A stretch of DNA of 64,000 nt from Tritrichomonas musculus (Eukaryota; Parabasalia; Tritrichomonadida; Tritrichomonadidae), in the NCBI GenBank assembly GCA_039105265.1, contig JAPFFF010000006.1, forward strand, positions 2,170,001 to 2,234,000. Reading direction: 5' to 3'. Position numbers and translations under genes: made by a program. The notes under the pieces were generated by a model, which was not told the DNA's origin, ran no database searches, and saw only the letters and a program-made list of their open reading frames with translations. Of this stretch, positions 56,190 to 64,000 are shown one piece after another (the stretch's first letter is position 1; every line of letters begins with the position of its first letter).

Positions 56190-58200
56190 ATGGATGGAGA
56201 TCCTTATCAAAAATTTAAATATGTTATTCATTTTACCTTAGAAGCTAACAATGATGCACACCATCAATGCGTAAATATATATAATGAAATGATTAATCAA
56301 ATACCTTAACAACTGGCATTTTTTCATTTCCAAATTTTGTCAGATACAGAAAATGAACAAGAAAAAACGTTGTCTCTTGTGTTGCTAGGCATTAGTGTCA
56401 CATTATCAAGTGATACTTTAGAAGCAATTAAAACATCGTTTTTGAATTTATTTAAAAATGATTATTTTTCATATAATCAACTCGATATTGTTTCAAATAA
56501 TGTTTTTATATTAATTCAATACATTCAAGGAAATTGGCAAGAGTTACCTGAATCATTATTCAATTCAATGATATCAGAGAATCCAAAAATATCTGCATCA
56601 GCAACAAATTGTTTATTTGAATGCATTGATAACTATCTTATTGACACAGAAAGATATTTTAATGTATTTTATGAATTTGTCTTTATTTTTTTGAATCAAA
56701 CTAATCATCTTTATTTGCCACAAGTTGCTTCTTTTCTTAAATTATTTTATTCACTCGCTAAATTTCACTATTTTGAACCTCTTGATGCATTTTTACCAAT
56801 AATCAATAAATTACCAAATTTTCTCCTTCTTACAAAAGATTATCCAGCAATAATCAAGTATTTTTATGCATTTGTTTTTCAATCGACTTTTCAATCATTG
56901 TTCGAAATATTGATCAATATGATTTCAGATACAAATAATTCAAGTGTTGGTGATACAATAATTTTGACTTTAGATAAATTAATTTCATCTTTTTATATTG
57001 ATTTATCACCTCACGCAATTTCGTTTTTTTTATTTTATGCAGAAAATTTAAATAGAGAAGAATTGCAAGACAATTTGATGTATTCAATCAGCAATCTATC
57101 TAAATTGCATGGAAATAATGAAGAATTTGCCAAGAATATCTTCGAATACCTGAAAAATAAATATCCTGATCCGGCATCTTATATTGCATTCAGTTCTGTC
57201 TTCAATGGAATTAAATCATTCTTCTTGAATTCTGAAACATTATTAAACGAAATTTTGGCATTTTTCTCAAGCAGCTTCTGTATGAATATAGAATCATCCA
57301 AATTATCAGCTTTACAAAGCTTCAAAAGATTTATTTCTTGCATTCCAAACGATTATTCAACAGAATTTACAGAAAAATGCTTTTTGATATTGGTGAATAA
57401 TATAAAAGCAGATGAAATTGGAAACATAGATATGCTGCTTTTAGAATTTGAAATTTTTAAAGAAATTGATTAAAAAAACTTGCTATTAGTTTTCATTCGT
57501 TTATACCAAAAATCATAGAAATACTTAAATATTCGATTAATTTAAATGAATCAATAAATTTCGATTGCTACAGTTATATTTCATTTGCAATCAAAGAAAA
57601 CTTCATTCCTTACTCAAATCAATTAATGATTTAGATATCACAGTACATGGACAATCCCAAAAACTATGAATCACAATTCTTCTTATGTATAGAATTATTG
57701 CCATCCTTAGAGCATTCAATAGAACAAGTTATATTCATCATGCTTTTAATGAATTCTTTCCATTTCTTGTTCAACGAAATATGTGATGAGTGTGGAAAAG
57801 AATTCGAGAATAATTCTTTATCTGAACAAGAAAGATGCATAATAATTAGCTTTTTACTATATAGAATCAATGAAGAAGTAAGAATAAATACTCCAGAAAT
57901 AAGAGAATTGATCTGATTGCTTTTAACGTGCTACTAAATGGACCACAATTTGAAAAAAAAAACAAAAAGAATTTCGACATGATGATATATAAAAACTGCA
58001 TGATTATGACCGATCCAATGAGTGGAGAGAGGATACTACTTGGCAATGATCAAATATTAAAAATGCATTCAATATTATAGATATCATAGTTAACAAAAAC
58101 ACAATTAAAATATCAGAAAACTCTAAACAAATTAAAAAATATCTTCCTCAAATACTTGAATTACCTTTCATATCAAAAGTTATGTCATATATTAATTAGT
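56190..58200 (+). pseudogene. Decayed karyopherin-like HEAT-repeat gene
   Basis: An ATG at 56190 opens a frame with an importin-beta-like N-terminus (YVIHFTLEANNDAHHQCVNI). It meets TAA at 56307-56309, then continues in the same frame with QLAFFHFQILSDTE and a long HEAT-like region (to 57473), including NWQELPESLFNSM and repeated helical hairpins. After 57473 the match moves to another frame, with a further stop at 57632-57634, and carries on to about 57913, followed by more broken coding-like sequence ending near 58200. The pattern fits a nuclear-transport receptor or related HEAT protein that has recently lost function: the breaks are few against a long preserved frame. An alternative is that 56337-57473 is still expressed as a shorter protein. 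Confidence 0.6.
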
Positions 58201-58573
58201 ATGTAGTTAACAAAATATATTTTATAAAATAAAATTTCACTAAACAAATCCTTTAAAAAACTCTTTATTTTTTATTAATGAATTTACTCCTCCTTTTAAT
58301 GCATATATATTTATATATAACTTCTATTATATCAATCAATTGAAAAATAACTGCCACAATGCAAATCATCATAAATTCTAGAGATTTGTTAAAAAAATTA
58401 AAGTTAATTTTCAACTCAACATGATACAAATAAATAAATAACTCTCTAGGTACAATTATTTGAGTTATGAAAACACTCAAAAAATTGTAAAACAGAGAAT
58501 AAAGATAAATAAATAAACGAATAGAAGTGTGACTAATGAAATTTATTACAACACAATTTAAACAAAACTAAAT
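58201..58573. other. AT-rich convergent spacer
   Basis: Between the karyopherin-like remnant and the 3' end of the kinase-Sel1 gene. No gene or repeat seen. Confidence 0.5.
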
Positions 58574-61144
58574 TTACTTAATAGCTCTTTTAGCCAGAGT
58601 TTCATATTTTTTACTTTCTTCCTTATTCTTCTCAATTCCATCGCATCCCTTCTTTAGTATCTTCGAGTACAACATCTGTGCGTCAGGGAGTCCCTTGTCA
58701 GCCGCCTTCTTTATCAATTCCGCCGCGACTCTCTGGTTCTTTGAGAGTCCTCCCGTTCCCTTGTAGTAGTGCTTTCCGACAATGAAGAGCGCGTGCATGT
58801 TACCGAGTCTTACTGCGTTTTTCAAGTACTTCATGGCGAGTCCGACGTTCTTCTTCATTCCGATTCCTTCTTCCGCTCTTTGACCAAATTTGACCATCGA
58901 CGAAACGTCGCCCGAATCTGCCGCCATTTTGTAGTACTGCGTCGCCTTCCCCTCGTTCTTCCTTATCGAGAAGTCTGGACATTCAGTGCTACTTTTGACT
59001 CCGTTTTCGTAGCTCCGTGCGACCATCAGAGCCGACATTGCGTGTCCTTTCTTCGCCGCCAATTTTGAGTACTTAAACCCGTCCTTCTTGTTGACCGGCC
59101 AAATATAATTTGACCTTTCTTCGGCGGTTAAGGTGTTTGCGTCAATATCGTTTGGGTACATTTCAAGGCCCCGCTGGTCATAGAAGCCCATGAAGAAAAG
59201 TGCCAGCGGATAGTCATTGTCTGCTGCAATTTGAATGTTTCGACGTGACTCCTTCAAATTGATGTCAAAACCGTCAGTCCCTTTGAAATATCGCATCCCG
59301 AGCCAGTAGCAGGCTTCAGTGTTGCCAAGACGTGCTGCCTCCTTCACATTCGCAATCGCTCCTTCAACGTCCTTGGCGACACCGTTCGTGCCGCTGTACT
59401 GGATCATCGCGTAGTTGTAGAGCTCCTTGGGGTTCCCCATTTGCGCTTGCTGCTTAACGGTCGCTAAAATATCAAGTCGCTTGCTGGGATCTGCAGACTG
59501 GGCCGCCTTCGAGCGATACGCAAATGACTGGCCAATTTTCATGTTCTTCATTTGATCGAGTGAAATAGCAATCGAATCATCAATGCCATTTTTCTCCTGT
59601 TCAATTACTTCTATGTCTCCTTCAACAACTTCTGGCACCTCCTCCTCCTCATCATCATTCTCAATATCATCATTTTCATCTTCAACAATTTTGGTGTTTT
59701 CTGCATCAACTTCAGGAACATCAATGCTATCATTATTATTGTTTGTGTCTTCAGTTTCAACAATTTTAGTGTTTTCGGTAATAGCTTCAGGAACTTCAAT
59801 TTTACTGTTGCTGTTTGCGTCTTCAGTTTCAATGATTTTAGTGTTTTCTGTAATAGCTTCAGGAACTTCATTGTTGTTGTTGTTGTTTACGTCTTCAGTT
59901 TCAATGATTTTAGTGTTTTCTGTAATAGCTTCAGGAACTTCATTGTTGTTGTTGTTGTTTGCGTCTTCAGTTTCAATGATTTTAGAGTTTTCTTGCGGTT
60001 TTTCATCGGTTTTGACTCTTTTTGGGTTGATTGCGGTTATTTTGGATCTGGCTCTCTGGTTCTTGGACGAGGCTGGACTCGATGCAAGGAAGTCGTTCAT
60101 GTCCATTTTCTGTTGGTTTGTCATCTCTTCCTTTTCGTCGTTGATTACCGAGTGCAAGTCGATTGCGATTTTTCCCATTGCAATTGACTTTGCAGGCCTC
60201 TGCCTTGTCCTCGTCCTCGTCCTCTGGAAGCGTGGGTTGACACTTTTTGCGTATCGTTGGAACTCAGGGACGTCTGTTCCAGGCGGCAGGATTGACGGCA
60301 GCATCATCAAAATGTACGAAAAAGGAGGCCGCACTTTTGGCGGGTAAGCCCAGCAATCTCTAATTAATTTGAGGAAGTCTTTGCTGTATTGAAACTGTGT
60401 TTCATCAATGGGTAACCGATAACCGCCGATGATTTCATCGGCCAGAAAAAGTAAACTTTTTTTCTGAGGCTTTTTGGTCGTACATAAAATATCGTACATA
60501 ATGACACCATAGGCAAAAACATCGACTTTCTCGTTGTAGGGTTCATCCATGAAGATTTCAGGTGCCATGTAGAAAGGGGTTCCTGTTACATCAGTTAGTC
60601 TTCGGTTGTTTTTCGAAAGAGTTTGACTGACTCCAAAATCGCTAATCTTGATTTCATATTTTTCATCAACTAGAATGTTTTCTGACTTTAAATCACAATG
60701 AACCGTTTGGTTTTCATGCATAAACTGCATCCCACAGGCAATTCCATAAAGAGCTTTCATTTTGGCGGTGGTATCCCAATTTGGATCATTGCTATCAATA
60801 AGGCTAATGAGGTTTCCTTTGGAAAGATATGGTAATAGTAAACTAAGTTGAATGTCACCACATGAATTTATTGTAAGAGCTGAGCCATTGAGACCACATA
60901 AACAAGGATGGACTAATTTGTGCATAATTTCGATTTCGTTTATTGAATTAGGGTTTAATTTGTTTGGATATAACTGTTTTAATGCATATTGTTGATTTGT
61001 TTTTTTGTTTTTATAGAGATAAACAACGCCAAATTGCCCTACTCCAATTTCTTTTTCCCTAACAGGCTCATATTCTTTTGGATCATACTGCGGAAGGTTA
61101 GCGGCTTTGTACAATTCTGTAATATCAAAGTCTTCGTATTCCAT
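58574..61144 (-). CDS. TKL-like protein kinase fused to Sel1 repeats, 856 aa
   Basis: N-terminal kinase domain (about 28-290): glycine loop IGVGQFGVVY (33-42), Lys56, catalytic loop HCDLKSEN (149-156), DFG (169-171), GTPFYMAPE. Arg of HRD is Cys, but the catalytic Asp and Lys are present, so activity is expected with altered activation-loop control. A basic linker (RTRTRTRQR) and an Asn-rich region follow, with four to five copies of a ~24-residue repeat (ENTKIIETED, Asn run, EVPEAIT; about 385-482). The C-terminal third carries at least six Sel1 repeats (for example AAKKGHAMSALMVARSYENG and KYLKNAVRLGNMHALF). Kinase-Sel1 fusions are a trichomonad/amoeba-type architecture for scaffolded signalling. 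The DNA for the linker and Sel1 part is much more GC-rich than that for the kinase part. Confidence 0.9.
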   Translation of the reverse strand: MEYEDFDITELYKAANLPQYDPKEYEPVREKEIGVGQFGVVYLYKNKKTNQQYALKQLYPNKLNPNSINEIEIMHKLVHPCLCGLNGSALTINSCGDIQLSLLLPYLSKGNLISLIDSNDPNWDTTAKMKALYGIACGMQFMHENQTVHCDLKSENILVDEKYEIKISDFGVSQTLSKNNRRLTDVTGTPFYMAPEIFMDEPYNEKVDVFAYGVIMYDILCTTKKPQKKSLLFLADEIIGGYRLPIDETQFQYSKDFLKLIRDCWAYPPKVRPPFSYILMMLPSILPPGTDVPEFQRYAKSVNPRFQRTRTRTRQRPAKSIAMGKIAIDLHSVINDEKEEMTNQQKMDMNDFLASSPASSKNQRARSKITAINPKRVKTDEKPQENSKIIETEDANNNNNNEVPEAITENTKIIETEDVNNNNNNEVPEAITENTKIIETEDANSNSKIEVPEAITENTKIVETEDTNNNNDSIDVPEVDAENTKIVEDENDDIENDDEEEEVPEVVEGDIEVIEQEKNGIDDSIAISLDQMKNMKIGQSFAYRSKAAQSADPSKRLDILATVKQQAQMGNPKELYNYAMIQYSGTNGVAKDVEGAIANVKEAARLGNTEACYWLGMRYFKGTDGFDINLKESRRNIQIAADNDYPLALFFMGFYDQRGLEMYPNDIDANTLTAEERSNYIWPVNKKDGFKYSKLAAKKGHAMSALMVARSYENGVKSSTECPDFSIRKNEGKATQYYKMAADSGDVSSMVKFGQRAEEGIGMKKNVGLAMKYLKNAVRLGNMHALFIVGKHYYKGTGGLSKNQRVAAELIKKAADKGLPDAQMLYSKILKKGCDGIEKNKEESKKYETLAKRAIK

Positions 61145-62543
61145 TAGGAAGATCTAGATTTAAAAAATAAATTGATTCCTCAAAATTTGAACTCAATTAT
61201 TTTTACTATATCATAATAAATAAATTATTTTATCACTATATTATTTCATATATATATTTTAGATTTAATATTTATATTAATAAAAAATTTAATTCATAGA
61301 TATCATTTTTATTTTATGATATACTAATTAATCAAATTAAGCACTCAAAAAATCAATTTTATATTTTCTATCAATTTTGGATAAACCTTAACTCAAAATG
61401 CTCTTTTGAGAGAATTACAAAAAATTAATAAAACCTAAAAAAAAGATGATTTTTTCTCATAAATTTCATTTTACAGCTGTAATAGTATTTTTTATTTATA
61501 TTAATGACATTTTTGTGTATTTTATGATTTAAATATCACCATAATTTATTAATTAATTAAAATATTCAAAAAATATATGTTTAATCCATTTTTCAGAAAA
61601 ATTAAATAATTTATATTTTATATTCATTATTTATTATATATGATATCCCAAATTTTAAATAGGTTTTCTTTGAAATAGATACCTTAATTAATGTTTAATT
61701 TATATACAAACTAAAATATATAAATTTATATATCCAACTTTTGATCACATGTCTAAATTATGATATAAAGAATGTAATCAAGCACTTATATATTTATGTT
61801 TACTATATTTTTCACAATATGGACATAATTTATATCTGATTTAATAATTCATATTGCATATATGAAATTATCATTAATGATTATATTTTAAAAATATTTA
61901 TAAATGAAAGTTGAGTAATACTTTTCACCGATAAAAAACTTGTTTGAATGCTATTAGTATATACTATTTTCAAATTTTATTAAAGCCTTTTTTAAAAAAA
62001 ATATCTTTACTCAATTATACCTGAATTTAGATGAATTAAACAATAAAGAGGGCTAAATGAATTTAAAAGATGAAAATTACTTAACATTAAACTTATTAAA
62101 ATGAAAAATGACGTTAACAACAATATGATTGTAAAAATAATTTTTTTTTTGTTTTTGAAATTGTTATGAACTGCACAGTATTTTATTTTGGAAATAAGAA
62201 TTGTTGAGAAAAAGGAATAATAATAATACATGAATATTCATGAATATATATATCCGATATCTCATCCTATAATTGATATCTCTAATCAAGTAAATAGTAA
62301 TAAATAACAATTTTATTTATATGGTTCAAAAGATTACTTTTGATTCATTCCAATTCGTTAAGAACCATAATAAAAAAAAAAAGATTGAAAATTTGAATTC
62401 TTCTATCAATTTTATTGAAAGTGAATATCAAAAGGAAGTATAAAAATGAATGTTAAAATAGTCAGATGCTAACAAAAAATAGTCAGATTGATTGAATAAA
62501 GAAGTGAAGATTCACTTTTAACTTCCTTTTTATTTCATTGATC
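61145..62543. other. Long AT-rich divergent spacer
   Basis: About 1.4 kb between divergent genes, with strings of ATATAT and A/T tracts. A 74-codon frame at 62007-62231 is AT-driven and rejected. No repeat pair was found. Confidence 0.5.
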
Positions 62544-63143
62544 ATGAAGCACGAATACAAAGAATTTAACTCATGTGCATGCAAATGCGGAAATATATCA
62601 TGCAGAAAAATACGAATTCATTCCTTTAATCATTTGGTTACAGAAAATGATCAATTCGTTTTTTCTACATTACATCATAAATCATTTCAAGTTTTAGATA
62701 CCAAAACAATAATTGTCGATAAATGCTGTGGTAACTGTTTAAATTTTCATTGTTCTAAATGCTTAGAGCAATTTTCAATCATTAAACTTCAAAAGTTTAA
62801 ACAAAAATTCATTTTGGGTTTTAACTCAGATTGTTTAACCTATTTTAAGCCCAAAAATTTAAACAAAATCGTTGTTATACCAGAGTTTCCTATTGCATTA
62901 CGTTCTTTTGTTTACTTGGCTGACCAAAATAAAGCAGAAAACACGAAATGCAATGAGAATTCTCTAATATGTTCAAACTTTTCTTCCAAAAGTTTTGAAA
63001 ATGACATTGATGATGAGATATTTTATTTCGATTCAGATGAAGATGTCATGTTCGGAACTTGTCAAACGGATGTGATAATTGGAAAATATAATGAATCGTC
63101 AATTCATCCTTTCCAAAAATCATTCCGATATTTTAATTTGTGA
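62544..63143 (+). CDS. Small Cys-rich hypothetical protein, 199 aa
   Basis: Start taken at ATG 62544 (MKHEYKEF). Two Cys clusters, CACKCGNISC (residues about 11-20) and CCGNCLNFHCSKC (about 60-72), are spaced like a pair of zinc-binding knuckles, so a small zinc-finger or treble-clef-like fold is possible. A beta-rich region with KPKNLNKIVVIPEFP follows, then an acidic stretch (DDEIFYFDSDED). No named family. The TCATTG just upstream (62535-62540) could be an initiator. Confidence 0.55.
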   Translation: MKHEYKEFNSCACKCGNISCRKIRIHSFNHLVTENDQFVFSTLHHKSFQVLDTKTIIVDKCCGNCLNFHCSKCLEQFSIIKLQKFKQKFILGFNSDCLTYFKPKNLNKIVVIPEFPIALRSFVYLADQNKAENTKCNENSLICSNFSSKSFENDIDDEIFYFDSDEDVMFGTCQTDVIIGKYNESSIHPFQKSFRYFNL

Positions 63144-63791
63144 ATTAAGCTTACTTTTAAAAACTGCCAATTGCACAGCTGCATTTAATCATAAGGAATT
63201 AGTGAATTTAATTATGAACTAATTTGAAACTTTTTCTAATAAAAATTTTTTTAATTCAATTTTTTTTTATTATTTGTTCAGAAAATGAAACAAAAAAAAA
63301 ATTAAAAAAATCATAACCAAGAGATAAAAATAAGGAAAATAACTATGATATTGTTTCTGTTTTTTCAAAAAATCAATGAGCAATTGACTTATTAATTATT
63401 TATTTAAAAGTAAGGATTTCATTACTTTGATATTGAAAGTTTTCAAAGAGTGGTGATCTTTTCCAAAACGGATAAATTATCAAGAAGTGATGACTTTGCA
63501 TAGATATCTGATGTATTCACAAAAAAAAAAAAAAAAAAAAAAAAAAAAGAAGCATCAATTAAATTCATTTTCATCATTAAAATCAACTTTTTGAATGGAT
63601 ATTGAAAAAATAAGTACATATAATTGCATGAATTCATGAAGAAGAAGAAAGAAAATTTTCGGGCGTGATTTCAGGAATTGTTGATGGAGTTACCTTTGGC
63701 TGCAATTTTTAATCATTAAAAAATGCAAATTAAATATGATTAATGAAGAAACATAAATTAGAATCAAAGCTTATTAATTTTTGGTATTTAA
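63144..63791. other. AT-rich convergent spacer with A tract
   Basis: Contains a run of 28 A at 63521-63548. A frame across it on the minus strand (63443-63637) merely reads the tract as Phe and is not a gene. Confidence 0.55.
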
Positions 63792-64000
63792 CTATATTAA
63801 TTGACCATATATTTCAAATGAGTCAAGCATGAAATAATTGTCACAATTCCAGTTTGGTGCAGTGAGGCGCATTCTTATGTAGTTGAATTCTTTGTGTTCA
63901 TCATTTTTAATGGTGAATAAGTGAACAAGATGTGATCCATTCAGAAATGGTGAATCCGTTTCTCCTCCAAGATTCTCCCACCTCGATTTGTCATTTGATC
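63792..64000 (-). CDS. C-terminal part of an F5/8C (discoidin) domain protein, cut by window edge
   Basis: An open minus-strand frame runs in from the right edge and stops at 63792-63794. It encodes SRWENLGGETDSPFLNGS, then HLVHLFTIKN, FNYIRMRLTAPNW and YFMLDSFEIYGQL at the very end. This matches the last strands of the discoidin domain of the 480-aa protein at 22808-24250 (YRYLRLRQTG, FISALEFFG). It is probably another BTB-F5/8C family member; the N-terminal part lies outside the window. Confidence 0.8.
   Translation of the reverse strand, partial: SNDKSRWENLGGETDSPFLNGSHLVHLFTIKNDEHKEFNYIRMRLTAPNWNCDNYFMLDSFEIYGQLI

Noticed and set aside
59583-60347. 254-codon plus-strand frame rich in Ser, Val and Leu
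   Set aside because: It is antisense to the Asn/Glu repeat linker of the kinase-Sel1 gene, which has full domain support on the minus strand.

Overview
The window looks like nuclear DNA from a trichomonad parasite, most likely a Tritrichomonas-type species. This is inferred from content: very AT-rich spacers with long A/T runs, intronless genes on both strands, large signalling families (CMGC, CAMK and TKL-like kinases, RhoGAP, TBC RabGAP, calpain, USP), and signature trichomonad architectures such as BTB plus F5/8C (discoidin), kinase plus Sel1, and a Pmp-like secreted beta-helix protein. Several starts precede by 9-17 bp a TCAYW-type motif of the kind trichomonads use as an initiator. I see no tRNA, rRNA or CRISPR array.

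Layout. 0-18.2 kb is a dense host block: two unknown proteins, a CDK-like pseudokinase, a CAMK-like kinase, a large unknown helical protein, a calpain, a TBC protein, a RhoGAP, a CXorf65-like protein, a SMARCD/Swp73-type SWI/SNF subunit and an unknown helical protein. 18.2-22.8 kb is a graveyard: a Rep-like fossil, remains of an SF3/D5-like helicase, other decayed coding scraps and a 478-bp hAT-type MITE. 22.8-49.6 kb is host again: BTB-F5/8C, a second hAT-type MITE, a USP7-like deubiquitinase with extra N-terminal MATH-like repeats, an APC6/Cdc16-like TPR protein, a Sel1 protein, an armadillo-like protein, a mariner-type MITE, a WD40 protein, a 1.6-kb MULE-like non-autonomous element, a TAF5-like protein, a Pmp-like secreted protein, a 1267-aa protein built from heptad-like SDKEKSE repeats, and a bacterial-type PTS_EIIC_2 membrane protein.

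50.2-53.95 kb differs in base and codon use from everything around it. It is a compact one-directional cassette (626, 123, 120 and 59 aa proteins) with iteron-like repeats at one edge and a strong GC-rich hairpin at the other. The 626-aa protein has a motif order recalling rolling-circle replication initiators; a broken relative sits at 19.6 kb. This cassette is the best candidate for an undescribed system. It is followed by a dead pogo/Tc1-type transposase, a decayed karyopherin-like gene, a TKL-like kinase fused to Sel1 repeats, a small Cys-rich protein and, at the right edge, the end of another discoidin-domain gene.

Functionally the host genes are unrelated neighbours (transcription and chromatin: TAF5, SMARCD; ubiquitin and cell cycle: USP7-like, APC6; membrane traffic and cytoskeleton: TBC, RhoGAP; signalling kinases), not an operon. 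Three genes carry GC-rich downstream portions next to AT-rich upstream portions, a mosaic worth separate study.
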